Positions 1-8,238 of a stretch of 56,416 nucleotides of DNA are shown piece after piece (positions within the stretch are counted from its first letter, which is position 1; the number at the start of each line of letters is the position of its first letter). Both the position numbers and the translations under genes were made by a program. The notes under the pieces are model-generated. The model did not search any database. It was not told the DNA's origin and worked only from the letters and a program-made list of their open reading frames with translations. The DNA comes from Prevotella sp. (GTDB taxonomy: Bacteria; Bacteroidota; Bacteroidia; Bacteroidales; Bacteroidaceae): assembly GCA_017960525.1 (NCBI GenBank), contig JAGCZA010000060.1, positions 1-56,416 on the forward strand, in the 5' to 3' direction.

Positions 1-300
1 CATGTCCGCCTCGATGCTCACCTCCGACACGTCGCCGTCGAGACAATAGGGGAAGTCGGCCACGAACTCGCCCTCGAAGGCGAAGCCCGTGCAGTAGTCC
101 TTGCCCTCCTCGTCGTTGTGAACCATGTACTTGAAGCAGCCCCGCTCCACGTAGGCCACCCACTGTGCCGGCTCGCCCGCCTCCTCCAGCGTCTCGCCCC
201 GCTCCATCACGCGCCGCTCCCCGTGCTCCATGCAGTACTCCCGCAGGAACTCCAAATCGAGTCCCTCCTTGTAGGTGTTGAATTGCTTGTTTGGTGTCAT
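1..300 (-). CDS. Crp/Fnr-family transcriptional regulator, partial
   Basis: The first 100 codons of a minus-strand gene start with ATG at 300 and run off the left edge. The visible part resembles the N-terminal cyclic-nucleotide-binding-like sensor domain of Crp/Fnr regulators: a short helical lead (MTPNKQFNTYKEGLDLEFLR), then a beta-roll pattern with RGETLEEAGEPAQWVAYVERGCFKYMV followed in pieces by the acidic turn and FAFEGEFVADFPY. The C-terminal winged helix that would bind DNA lies outside the window, so neither ligand nor targets can be given. A TACCTTTG box on the minus strand (330-337) sits about 30 bases upstream of the start. The gene is more GC-rich than the defence operon that diverges from it. 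Family assignment rests on sequence pattern alone. Confidence 0.7.
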   Translation of the reverse strand, partial: MTPNKQFNTYKEGLDLEFLREYCMEHGERRVMERGETLEEAGEPAQWVAYVERGCFKYMVHNDEEGKDYCTGFAFEGEFVADFPYCLDGDVSEVSIEADM

Positions 301-329
301 TGCTGTCACTGCAGTTTGAATTTCGGGTG

Positions 330-337
330 CAAAGGTA
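330..337 (-). promoter_or_regulatory. -7 box of the Crp/Fnr-type gene
   Basis: TACCTTTG on the minus strand matches the Bacteroidota sigma-ABfr -7 consensus TAnnTTTG. I do not see a convincing TTG element at the usual distance. Confidence 0.55.
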
Positions 338-454
338 CAAAAAGTATTCGATAAAATGATATGCCTTATAGTCTTTGAGGCTATAGAGGGATAATAAAGT
401 GCAAAAAAAATAGAAAAACGAACCAAAAAGATTATTTGATTGGAAGAAAATTAC

Positions 455-462
455 TAATTTTG
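455..462 (+). promoter_or_regulatory. -7 box of the Septu-containing operon
   Basis: TAATTTTG matches TAnnTTTG and lies 43 bases before the ptuA start. A TTTG at 435-438 is a possible upstream element but its spacing (about 16) is shorter than the usual 19-21. No other promoter-like box was noticed before the later genes of the five-gene run. Confidence 0.5.
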
Positions 463-505
463 CACTCATAGAGTGAGAATTATAGTTTCATAAATTGTAG
501 AGAAT

Positions 506-1786
506 ATGATACTAACAAAAATTGAGTATAAAGGTTTCAGATGTTTCTCTGACTACAGCCTAGATTTTAGGCGTGGCGTGAATCTATTGATTGGTGATAA
601 TGGCAGTGGTAAGACTTCTGTGATTCGAGGAGTGGTGCTGGCTCTCAATGCTTTTTTCAAGGGGTTCAGTGATGAAAACACTTCGTGTGCAGGTATAGCT
701 TCGGATGACTTTAATCACAGCGTGGCTAACGAATCGAAAAGTCTGACCCGTCCTGTGGAGATTGTATTTACGATAGAAGGAAATGATGAAGAAGTGTCAA
801 TCTTCAGGGAATCGAAGAAAACCTCAACAACATACAAGAATGCAAAGGAGTTTAATGGGCAGAATAAGGAGCTGTATTATCGTGTAGCAGAAGAGGATGG
901 TAACAATCGTAGTACTCCTCTTCCATTGATTGCCTTTTTTGCAACTGATGACATCCATTCCAAAGTAGGTAATGTGAATGGGAAAGCCTTCAAAGACTAC
1001 TACCTTACTCCTTCCTTTGGGTACTATTTCTGCCTTAAGGGGGGATTCCTGGCTAAGCACTGGATTAACAGGATGCTGGTGCTGAAAGAAGGTGGAAAGG
1101 GCGAAGAGGAACTGACCGTAGTGGTGAACGCCTTGAAGAAAGCCTTGGGAGAGAAAGGGTGTGGTATAATCCGCGATGTGGACATCAGGCCTAAGCAGGG
1201 CTATGTGTATTTTATTTTTACAGACGGAAGAGAGGTGCGGTTTGAAGACTTGTCGGATGGTTATCTGAGACTGGTGAACACTGTAATGGACTTGGCTTTC
1301 AGATGTAGTGTCATGAATCGGCCTCTTTATGGCCTGGATACTTGTAATCTGACGGAGGGCGTGGTATGCATGGATGAGATAGACGACCACCTGCATCCTT
1401 CGCTTCAGGCAAGAGTTATCAAGGCTCTACAACATACATTCCCAAGGGTGCAGTTTATTATTTCCACTCATGCCCCGATGGTAATGACAAGTGTGGAGGA
1501 TATAGAGAATAATGTTGTCTACAGGCTTGACTATCAGGAAGGCAACTATCTTGCTGAAGTGGTTAGCACATACGGTCTAGATGCTAGCAGCATTATCCAA
1601 TTTTATCTTCATCAGGCTGATAAGGATATTGACGTACAACGACAGTTGGATGAACTTTTTAAACTGGTGGATGAAGAGAAAATAGAAGAGGCCAAAGCCA
1701 TGTTGACGGAGTTGGAGGCTCATTTCTCAGATCGTCTTCCAGAGATAACAAGAGCAAGAACACTGATGTCGTTTTACGAGGTATAG
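506..1786 (+). CDS. ptuA: Septu-type PtuA ATPase (AAA_21-like)
   Basis: This 426-residue ABC/SMC-like ATPase is the likely sensor or DNA-clamping subunit of a Septu anti-phage system. The sequence shows an N-terminal strand-helix typical of RecF/OLD-type ATPases, a Walker A GDNGSGKT at residues 30-37, a Walker B VVCMDEID near 285-292 and a switch histidine in IISTHAP near 321. The following gene, 2 bases away, encodes a TIGR02646-like HNH protein, which is the defining partner. In characterised Septu systems PtuA and PtuB form a complex whose nuclease is activated on infection; that is family knowledge, not seen here. No reverse transcriptase is present, so this is not the retron-Ec78 arrangement. 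The start was chosen at ATG 506, directly before the conserved first strand. Confidence 0.85.
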   Translation: MILTKIEYKGFRCFSDYSLDFRRGVNLLIGDNGSGKTSVIRGVVLALNAFFKGFSDENTSCAGIASDDFNHSVANESKSLTRPVEIVFTIEGNDEEVSIFRESKKTSTTYKNAKEFNGQNKELYYRVAEEDGNNRSTPLPLIAFFATDDIHSKVGNVNGKAFKDYYLTPSFGYYFCLKGGFLAKHWINRMLVLKEGGKGEEELTVVVNALKKALGEKGCGIIRDVDIRPKQGYVYFIFTDGREVRFEDLSDGYLRLVNTVMDLAFRCSVMNRPLYGLDTCNLTEGVVCMDEIDDHLHPSLQARVIKALQHTFPRVQFIISTHAPMVMTSVEDIENNVVYRLDYQEGNYLAEVVSTYGLDASSIIQFYLHQADKDIDVQRQLDELFKLVDEEKIEEAKAMLTELEAHFSDRLPEITRARTLMSFYEV

Positions 1787-1788
1787 CT

Positions 1789-2463
1789 ATGAGGAAAATT
1801 GACAAGAGGGCAGAGCCTCGTGAATGGAAAGACTATAGAAAGACTCCTGGCGCGCGATACCAGTCGTTTGACTTTCTGGTGGATGCCTTGTTGGATGAGC
1901 AGGGGTATATCTGTGCATATTGTGAGCGAAGGATACCTCATCAAGACGTACAACGGGGAGAGGATCACCGGATAGAACACATAAGCAGTCAGAAAAAAGG
2001 CAGAGAACTGGGTGACGATTCTGACTTGGACTATGAAAATATGGTTATTTGCTGTCCAGGAAACATATCGAACAACAAAAAAGAATATCATTGCGACAAG
2101 GCAAAGGGCAGTAAGGAACTGACCATATCTCCTTTGAATGCCGCCATGATGAGTACCATCCGCTTTACACCCACAGGAAAAATAGCTTCGACTGACGATA
2201 AACTGAATTCGGAATTGGGAAAGGATGGGTTGAACCTGAATAACCAACGATTGGTAAAGCATCGGCAGGAGGCTTGGGCCACTGTAATAGAAAGATTAAA
2301 TGCTCTTGGATGGACTAAGAAGCATGTGGAAGACATCCTTTCAGTATGGGAGGACCGTCATACCGTATTATATAAGGGGTGCGAGTGCAAGGCATATTAT
2401 CCTTTTTGCAGTATGGTATGCTTTATGCTGAGGAAGAAATTGGCTTCGGGAATACTGAAATGA
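1789..2463 (+). CDS. ptuB: Septu-type PtuB HNH endonuclease (TIGR02646-like)
   Basis: This 224-residue predicted nuclease is the effector partner of PtuA. It contains a CxxC knuckle in ICAYCERRIP (about residues 41-50), the HNH strand HRIEHI (about 60-65), the NMVICC segment and a later HCDKAKG, the spaced Cys/His pattern of TIGR02646/PtuB proteins. It starts 2 bases after ptuA and its TGA overlaps the ATG of the next gene (ATGA), so translation is probably coupled both ways. Predicted action is nucleic-acid cleavage during phage infection. The order ptuA-ptuB and both lengths fit known Septu pairs; the downstream coupled genes are the unusual part. Confidence 0.85.
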   Translation: MRKIDKRAEPREWKDYRKTPGARYQSFDFLVDALLDEQGYICAYCERRIPHQDVQRGEDHRIEHISSQKKGRELGDDSDLDYENMVICCPGNISNNKKEYHCDKAKGSKELTISPLNAAMMSTIRFTPTGKIASTDDKLNSELGKDGLNLNNQRLVKHRQEAWATVIERLNALGWTKKHVEDILSVWEDRHTVLYKGCECKAYYPFCSMVCFMLRKKLASGILK

Positions 2464-3164
2464 GATTTATTATAAATGCTATGGATAGATTTAATATTGT
2501 GTTTAACAAAATTACTGTCAATGATGATGGGTTAGACAGTAAGAAATTCTTTTCAAAACTTATAAGTATATCTTATTCCGATAATGACGGAATGGGATTT
2601 ACAGATGTAGATATGGTGGATTCTTTAGTGTCAGCAACATTCCTTAAAAGTATTACGGCCTTCTATCGTATATGGAATGCGGAAACTGGTGAAATGGAGA
2701 AGCAATCATACGAATTGGTGAAGGAAATTAGATTTTATGTGGATTTCGAAAAACACTATTTAGCTGTTGAAGGCAATATTGCGGACATGAATAAATTGAA
2801 AGGCGCTTTCAGAAACTATTTTTGGAAAAGCTTCACTTATGACTCATTGTCTTTGTCCCCATACAATTATCTGGAGATATTTCAAAATGATCATTATTTG
2901 TACAGCATAGACGAAATAACTATTACCGATTTTCCTTATAGTAACATTCTGTTGGGGAAATATGTTGCCAAGATAGTCAACCCTACAACTGATGTGGATG
3001 ACATAAGCGAATATAAGTATAATATTGTAAAAGTGAAAACCCGCTTAAACTTTGAAAACGAAACAATTGCTTTTTCAGCAAGTAGTAATAATTTGCTAAA
3101 TTTGGCGTGTTCTGACAAGGTAAAATACTTGTTTTTCAAATACTTGACCTCAAAACTATATTGA
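2460..3164 (+). CDS. Uncharacterised protein coupled to Septu, 234 residues
   Basis: I do not recognise this protein. The open frame begins upstream inside ptuB, but the ATG at 2460 overlaps the ptuB stop as ATGA and gives a natural start (MRFIINAMDRFNIVFNKI). It is AT-rich, soluble-looking, with no signal peptide, membrane segment or obvious nucleotide-binding motif. Alternating hydrophobic and acidic stretches (VDMVDSLVSATFLKSITAFY, then FYVDFEKHYLAVEG) suggest a mixed alpha/beta fold. It is followed 2 bases later by a nuclease-like gene. Position and coupling suggest an accessory or regulatory subunit of the defence operon, but this is inference from context only. Confidence 0.7.
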   Translation: MRFIINAMDRFNIVFNKITVNDDGLDSKKFFSKLISISYSDNDGMGFTDVDMVDSLVSATFLKSITAFYRIWNAETGEMEKQSYELVKEIRFYVDFEKHYLAVEGNIADMNKLKGAFRNYFWKSFTYDSLSLSPYNYLEIFQNDHYLYSIDEITITDFPYSNILLGKYVAKIVNPTTDVDDISEYKYNIVKVKTRLNFENETIAFSASSNNLLNLACSDKVKYLFFKYLTSKLY

Positions 3165-3166
3165 TT

Positions 3167-4087
3167 ATGGCAGAAAGACAAGGCGTTCAGGGGGCAATCT
3201 GGAATGACAGAGCAGTGAGACTTTTGGAGTTGCTCGGTTGGGATCATATTGGAGATAAGAATATGGACCTAAAAGGGATTGATGAAGAATTTCATGGAAT
3301 TGACGCATTGGCATGTTATGAATCTCCAGGAATCGATTTAAAGCAAAGTTGCTTGGTTGAGTCCAAAAAATATGCAATGGGCAGTTTGAGTGCTACCATA
3401 GTAAAGGGATGGATAGAAACGCTTAAACAAAAGATTGAGGTGTTGAGCCAATCAGAAGATGTACTTACAGAATTCCCTAAACTTCAAGATTGCTGTGATA
3501 TAGATTTAGGTATTATTATGTGCTGGGTTCACGATGTTAGCGATGAGTCATTTTTCGAAAAAGATTTTGAGAAATACCTCAGCAAAGCGGCTATCTTGAC
3601 TCTTGCAAAACCACTCGCATATAGACGAATTGTTGTTTTGACTAATCCTAAAATCATTAGACTATGCTCAATGGCAACCATTCTTCAAGACAATGCTTAT
3701 GATTACAAATTTGTATATCCGTCACAGTTAATAAAGGATAAGCCACTTTCAAGGACAAAAGTGCTTACTATAGAATATGCACTGAGCGACTTTATTTTAG
3801 CCGAACGTGAAAAGAAAGCATCAAAGGGCGAGAAAGAATGTGTGATTTTCTATTTCGGACAAATACGACAAGAGGCATTTATGTCTATGCATGAGGCCTT
3901 GACTATGTTTAATTTTCTTGAGGTTGATAAGAATCTCATTATTTACCACTATGAGGATAGTGATGATTCTAGAATTGTAATGAGTGATCTGGAGAAATAC
4001 TTCTCGAATGTAAAGGTATCGTTTGAACCTATGACACGATTTGAACTGTCCAAAGAACCGGCAATTATAAAGACGAATTCAAAATGA
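3167..4087 (+). CDS. PD-(D/E)XK nuclease-like protein, unrecognised family
   Basis: This 306-residue protein has an N-terminal layout typical of restriction-endonuclease-like folds: a helix (IWNDRAVRLLELLGW, first 25 residues), then an aspartate in GID (D46) and VESKKY (E65, K67), matching D-Xn-ExK. The rest is helical with several strands (GIIMCWVHD, RIVVLTN, CVIFYFGQI) and could hold a second alpha/beta domain. ATG 3167 was preferred over the TTG at 3161 that would overlap the preceding gene. Its TGA overlaps the next ATG. It is probably a nuclease or a degenerate nuclease-like sensor acting with the next protein. I cannot tie it to a named defence family. Confidence 0.7.
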   Translation: MAERQGVQGAIWNDRAVRLLELLGWDHIGDKNMDLKGIDEEFHGIDALACYESPGIDLKQSCLVESKKYAMGSLSATIVKGWIETLKQKIEVLSQSEDVLTEFPKLQDCCDIDLGIIMCWVHDVSDESFFEKDFEKYLSKAAILTLAKPLAYRRIVVLTNPKIIRLCSMATILQDNAYDYKFVYPSQLIKDKPLSRTKVLTIEYALSDFILAEREKKASKGEKECVIFYFGQIRQEAFMSMHEALTMFNFLEVDKNLIIYHYEDSDDSRIVMSDLEKYFSNVKVSFEPMTRFELSKEPAIIKTNSK

Positions 4088-5214
4088 ATAGCAAACAAAA
4101 GATCGTTTATCCATCACCGCGAGATTTGAAAGCCATACTTCTCGATAACGCAAATAGGACGGACATAAAGGCTTTCCTAAGGAGAAAGGGAATCTTCTTC
4201 TTTAATGCAACTCCCGATGATATGATGAGTAGTGTTTCTGAAATCATTTTTGGATATAATGACCTTCAGAAAATCAGGTCGTATGTCTATAGGGCTTCCA
4301 ACAAGCAGATTTTGAGCGGATTTACGCTGACATCAGATAAAATGTTTGACTTGACGAGCATTTACAATAGTGTTAGGAAGAACGGAAAGACCAAAACAGA
4401 CGGTTATGAATTGAAAAGTATTTGTCAAAAGAAAATGGCTTCTGGTGACACTTACTATGAGGGGTCAATGGTATATACCAAGAAAACAGCTGGTCGAATA
4501 GAGTTTCTGCGAACTGAAGAGAGGGATGTTTCATTTATTATGAAGAAGGTAGATGACAGGAATTGGCAGGTTGAGGTTGATGGAAGTCAGTCAGCAGATG
4601 GTAAGAGCGTTATTCAAATGCTGGAAAACATCACGAAAGACCATCAGGTGAAGATAACTTTGTTATTGCTCGACTATTTATCAAGATCGGAGAGTATCAC
4701 TTTCTTTGACAGGTTGTCGCATGAAGGTCTTGGCTCTGAGTGGAAACTGGAGGATATAGGACGTATTACACTCAAAAAACATGCAGGAACCTATGATGAT
4801 AAGGAAGAGGACGCGGATGAAGAAGATGAAGAAGCGTCAGTAGAACAATTATCAGGTATATCTCAGGCCATTTTGGAAGGGAAAAACCTGCGTGAGAACA
4901 AATTCGTGAAGCAGGCAGAAGATTCTGGATATGCATTTACCTCGATGACATATGTGTTTGCTGGTAAGGCCAAGAAGATAAAGTTAAGAGCAGAGTTTAA
5001 AAGGAATCCTAAGATTTTTGAGGTATGTTTAGAGAACTATATGGAACCTGCTATTGGTGAGAAAGAAAAATATGAGGATGCTATGAGTAGCCTTGATGAA
5101 GCAGATAATATTGCTATTCGATCTGTCTTTTGGAATAACGCTAAGAAAGTGTTTAAGTCAATACAAGACGAACGCTTGAAATCTCAAACAATGGTAACTT
5201 CAAGAAAAAAGTAA
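4084..5214 (+). CDS. Uncharacterised last protein of the Septu-linked operon, 376 residues
   Basis: I do not recognise this protein. It begins at ATG 4084, overlapping the stop of the nuclease-like gene (ATGA), so the two are probably made in fixed proportion. The N-terminal 240 residues look globular alpha/beta (KAILLDNANRTDIKAFLRRK at the start). An acidic linker rich in D and E lies at roughly residues 238-252, and a second, more basic domain follows (KAKKIKLRAEFKRNPKIFEV). The acidic linker could mimic DNA or separate two domains. No signal peptide or membrane segment. It is the last gene before a hairpin at about 5219-5262 and the convergent integrase. Confidence 0.7.
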   Translation: MNSKQKIVYPSPRDLKAILLDNANRTDIKAFLRRKGIFFFNATPDDMMSSVSEIIFGYNDLQKIRSYVYRASNKQILSGFTLTSDKMFDLTSIYNSVRKNGKTKTDGYELKSICQKKMASGDTYYEGSMVYTKKTAGRIEFLRTEERDVSFIMKKVDDRNWQVEVDGSQSADGKSVIQMLENITKDHQVKITLLLLDYLSRSESITFFDRLSHEGLGSEWKLEDIGRITLKKHAGTYDDKEEDADEEDEEASVEQLSGISQAILEGKNLRENKFVKQAEDSGYAFTSMTYVFAGKAKKIKLRAEFKRNPKIFEVCLENYMEPAIGEKEKYEDAMSSLDEADNIAIRSVFWNNAKKVFKSIQDERLKSQTMVTSRKK

Positions 5215-5508
5215 AAAAGAAGAGCCCCCCTGTTGTCCGTTATGCGGAACAAACGGGGAGGTTCGCTAAAAAGGGCGATACGTGCATCACCATCTCTATA
5301 ATCTTTTTTAGAACGTGTAGCCGTTCACACTGTTCCTGTCAGAATCGGCGTTGAGGCAGAAGGTGCCGTCGGAGCTCTGGCTACGCCCTGCGGCGCGACT
5401 CCCATAACAATCACATAACCTTCTCTGTAGCCACCACGATGAACATCTCTACGCTCCCCGACCTCTGGTTCGAACTTCGGTACGACATCAATTTCGTTTG
5501 GGCACGGT
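5215..5508. other. Region between operon and integrase with a possible gene remnant
   Basis: Besides the hairpin, a minus-strand frame ends with TAA at 5308-5310 and reads SSDGTFCLNADSDRNSVN then GYTF at its end, which looks like the natural C-terminus of a protein. The frame is closed by stops upstream (near 5451) and has no start codon, so it may be the tail of a gene truncated by insertion of the element. No family could be assigned. I could not find matching direct repeats to define attachment sites. Confidence 0.3.
5219..5262. terminator. Imperfect hairpin between convergent operon and integrase
   Basis: The arms CCCCTGTTGTCCG and CGGAACAAACGGGG pair with one small internal loop around TTATG. 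On the minus strand the stem is followed by a T-rich stretch (complement of 5213-5222), so it fits best as the terminator of the integrase transcript, possibly serving both directions. Confidence 0.45.
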
Positions 5509-6720
5509 TTACAGGTTCTTAAACGATGCGTTGAGCTTATTGCCAAGCATCGTTAGATCGTTGTCAAGTTTCTGACTTGTGATTTTGGCATAAATCTGAG
5601 TGGTCACGATATTCGTATGACCCAATACACGGCTCACACTTTCGATGGGCATGCCCTTTGAAAGCGCCAACGTGGCGAACGAGTGCCGTCCACAGTGGTA
5701 GGAGATGGCTTTCTCAATGCCGCAGGCGGTCATCACCGTTTTCAGTTTCTTGCACATCGACCAGTAGTTCATCTTGCCGAAAACCAGCTTGTCTTCTTGT
5801 AGGTGCTTGTAGCGGTCGATGATCTGCAAGGGTACGTCCATCAGCTTCACTTGGAAGGGAATGTTGGTCTTGTGACGCTTGCTGATTATCCATTTGTCGC
5901 CATTGATGTCCACAATGTTGTCAGTTGTCAGGTTCTTCACGTCAATGAACGAGAGGGCGGTGAAGCACACAAAGACGAAGATGTCACGGACGAAGGCGAG
6001 ATTGGCATCCTCGAACTCGTGCGTTACGACTGTCTTCAACTCTTCTTCGGTTAGGAACTCCCTTTCTTTGCAGTTCGGACTGATGTGGAACTGCGCAAAT
6101 GGGTTACGAGGAATCTTGCCGTTGTAGTGCGCCCTCAGCACGACACCTTTCAACCACATACACCTCTGCCAGATAGTGCCGTTAGCCAGCCCACGGTCTG
6201 TGCTGAGGTAGGCGGCAAAGTCCTTGATGAACTCTGGTGTCAGTTCCAGCATTGACATATCCGTGCGACGATAGTGCGACTGGATGAAGTCTGCCACATC
6301 CTTACGCGAACGCTCCATAGCCCAAAGCGTGCTTGCTGCTCTGTCCTTGCCCACGCGCTTCTTCTGGTTGGCAATATCCTTATCGAAAGCACTCAGCAAA
6401 GTTTCGTACTCGCTGCCAAAACCCTGATAGGAGTTGCGCACCATCTCAGCCGTCACGAAAGCCTCGCGATCCGACAAATGCTGATAATGCTTGATGATCT
6501 GCGCCTTGATGTTGTCCAGTTCGCGATTAATCTGCAATGCCTCCTTGCTACGACCCTTGGCACAATTGCCTTTCACGTCCCACATGTCAAGCGGAATCGT
6601 CTTCTTGCAACTGAACTGGCTCTGGGTTCCGTTAATCGTAACCCTGCCCATCACTGGCACCACACCGTTCTTCTCCTTACTCTTGTTTACATAGAACAGA
6701 ATGTTGAATGTACTTCTCAT
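5509..6720 (-). CDS. Tyrosine recombinase/integrase (Bacteroides type)
   Basis: This 403-residue site-specific recombinase probably mobilised the neighbouring defence genes. It has an N-terminal arm-type domain (STFNILFYVNKSKEKNGVVP), a SAM-like core-binding domain (residues ~110-200) and a C-terminal catalytic domain. Catalytic residues visible: Lys in the SKRHKT hairpin, His and Arg in YHCGRHSFAT near 340, His in VLGHTN, and the nucleophile Tyr in QIYAKIT near 376. At the position of the first catalytic Arg the sequence reads ALSFIDVKNL, with Ser in its place; the conjugative-transposon integrase IntDOT is known to lack this Arg as well. No excisionase, relaxase or conjugation gene lies nearby, so the unit is a small island rather than a conjugative element. 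Confidence 0.9.
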   Translation of the reverse strand: MRSTFNILFYVNKSKEKNGVVPVMGRVTINGTQSQFSCKKTIPLDMWDVKGNCAKGRSKEALQINRELDNIKAQIIKHYQHLSDREAFVTAEMVRNSYQGFGSEYETLLSAFDKDIANQKKRVGKDRAASTLWAMERSRKDVADFIQSHYRRTDMSMLELTPEFIKDFAAYLSTDRGLANGTIWQRCMWLKGVVLRAHYNGKIPRNPFAQFHISPNCKEREFLTEEELKTVVTHEFEDANLAFVRDIFVFVCFTALSFIDVKNLTTDNIVDINGDKWIISKRHKTNIPFQVKLMDVPLQIIDRYKHLQEDKLVFGKMNYWSMCKKLKTVMTACGIEKAISYHCGRHSFATLALSKGMPIESVSRVLGHTNIVTTQIYAKITSQKLDNDLTMLGNKLNASFKNL

Positions 6721-7365
6721 GTTTCTTACTCCGTTTTTAATTTTGGCTGCAAAACTACTTTCTTTTTAGGCATCCATCGCTATGCAAAATGTAGCAGTTT
6801 GTGGAATAAGAAACGAGCTGTGAACAGGCGGTAAAAGGTGCGCCATTCTGCTCCGATTTGCGTTGTCGCTTTAGGCTGTTTTACCCGCCTCAGAAGCCAA
6901 TTTTCGGGTTACGATTTGGCAACCTAACTCCTTCACCAATCCTCCCCAATTTGCTTTCTCCTTCAATTTGAACTTCCTCGTTTTTCCCTTGATTGCCTTT
7001 ATTTTAGGCCGAATTGCGTTAATCTTCCAAAATCGCTTCGCTTTTACAAGCTTTTTTCGTAACTTTGTAAGAATTTGCAGGATTTCTTTAAATAATGGCA
7101 GTCTGGGAAATTGAGGAAAGATTTTGTGTTGGTCAGATTTCGTTCACGTGTTGGCACTGAATTGTTCGCTCTCTAAGTTTTGTTCGTCCTAACTCTGGTG
7201 TTGCACCATAATATTCGCCGTATGACACCAACACAGAATCTTGTAGAACCCAAAAAGAAGAAAAGTCAAAAAAGACTAATTTTTCACCATTTCCTTTTCG
7301 TTCATTTTCGTTCTTGGCTTTGTTTTCTTACCTTTGCGCCCATAAAGTCAAATTATTCGTTAATT
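6721..7365. other. 645-base noncoding stretch upstream of integrase and transketolase
   Basis: No convincing gene is present. It holds an interrupted inverted repeat (AGGCGGTAAAA at 6826-6836 and TTTTACCCGCCT at 6879-6890), which could be an integrase arm-type or operator site. A TAACTTTG box at 7060-7067 precedes a 21-codon frame from ATG 7094 that looks like a remnant rather than a gene. The transketolase promoter is at the right end. Confidence 0.5.
7329..7336 (+). promoter_or_regulatory. -7 box of the transketolase genes
   Basis: TACCTTTG matches TAnnTTTG and lies 29 bases before the chosen ATG of the first transketolase gene. It supports that start over any further upstream, which would precede the promoter. 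Confidence 0.6.
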
Positions 7366-8196
7366 ATGGAAGTAAATCAACTAAAACAAAAGTCTGAACA
7401 GCTCAGATTGAACCTCATCAATCTCATCCATTCGGGCAGGACAGGCCACACGGGCGGCGATCTGTCTGTGCTGAACGTATTGACAGTTCTCTACAACCGT
7501 TTCCTGAACGTTGACCCAGCTCGTCCGAAGATGCCTGAGCGCGACCGCTTCGTGCTGAGCAAGGGCCACTGCGCCGAGGCGCTGTATTGCGTGCTCTGCG
7601 ATAAGGGCTTCATCTCGCAGGACGAGCTGGACCAGTATGGCAAGGACTTCGCACATCTGGGTGGACACCCCGACGTGACCATTCCCGGCGTGGAAATCAA
7701 CACTGGTGCGCTGGGACACGGCCTGGCTGCCGGTGTGGGTATGGCGATAGCTGCAAAGATGAAGAAAATGCCCTACAAGACCTACGTGGTCATGGGCGAC
7801 GGCGAGCAGGCCGAAGGCTCCATCTATGAGGCTGCAATGGCGGCCAACAAGTATCACTTGGACAACCTCGTCGCCATCATCGACCGCAACGGACTGCAGA
7901 TTTCGGGGTCCACGGAGGACGTGATGCCGCTGGAGAACATCAGAGAGCGCTGGACGGCCTTCGGATGGGACGTGAAGCAGATGAACGGAGACAACATCGA
8001 CGACATTGTGAGCACTATCGAAAGCATCGACTTCCAGAACGGAAAGCCACACCTGCTCATCTCGAAGACAACGAAAGGTCTGGGTGTGTCGTTTATGGAG
8101 AATGTGGCCAAGTGGCATCACGGCGTGCCCAACGAGGAACAGTACCAACAGGCACTGAAGGAGTTAGTGAAAAGTGAAATATTTGCTACCGCTTAA
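7366..8196 (+). CDS. Transketolase, N-terminal (thiamine diphosphate-binding) subunit
   Basis: This 276-residue protein carries the TPP-binding half of transketolase: HSGRTGHTGGDLS near the start, the KGHCAEALY and GHLGGHPD-like segments, and the metal/TPP motif GDGEQAEGS near residue 145. Transketolase moves two-carbon units between sugar phosphates in the non-oxidative pentose phosphate pathway in the cytoplasm. Here the enzyme is split into two genes, as in archaea and some anaerobic bacteria. The frame is open upstream to 7180, but ATG 7366 follows the TACCTTTG promoter and matches family length. The partner gene begins 42 bases downstream, beyond a run of heptamer repeats. Confidence 0.9.
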   Translation: MEVNQLKQKSEQLRLNLINLIHSGRTGHTGGDLSVLNVLTVLYNRFLNVDPARPKMPERDRFVLSKGHCAEALYCVLCDKGFISQDELDQYGKDFAHLGGHPDVTIPGVEINTGALGHGLAAGVGMAIAAKMKKMPYKTYVVMGDGEQAEGSIYEAAMAANKYHLDNLVAIIDRNGLQISGSTEDVMPLENIRERWTAFGWDVKQMNGDNIDDIVSTIESIDFQNGKPHLLISKTTKGLGVSFMENVAKWHHGVPNEEQYQQALKELVKSEIFATA

Positions 8197-8202
8197 ACTA
8201 TC

Positions 8203-8235
8203 AAATCGTAAATCGTAAATTCGCAAATCGTAAAT
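8203..8235. repeat. Heptamer repeats between transketolase subunit genes
   Basis: Degenerate tandem copies of AAATCGT fill almost the whole 42-base gap between the two coding regions. Similar 7-base-period tracts with other sequences occur at several gene junctions in this window. Confidence 0.7.
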
Positions 8236-8238
8236 AAA

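Noticed and set aside
506-2463. Retron with PtuAB effectors
   Set aside because: No reverse transcriptase gene lies anywhere near and no msr/msd-like structure was seen upstream.
5325-5546. 73-codon gene overlapping the integrase end
   Set aside because: It overlaps integrase codons, has a Pro/Ala/Thr-rich low-complexity end, and a different frame in the same place looks more protein-like.
5509-6720. Conjugative transposon
   Set aside because: Only the integrase is present; no relaxase, coupling protein or tra genes appear on either side.
7180-7365. N-terminal extension of the transketolase subunit
   Set aside because: The extension precedes the promoter box, is Lys/Phe-rich and unlike the family; ATG 7366 gives the normal length.
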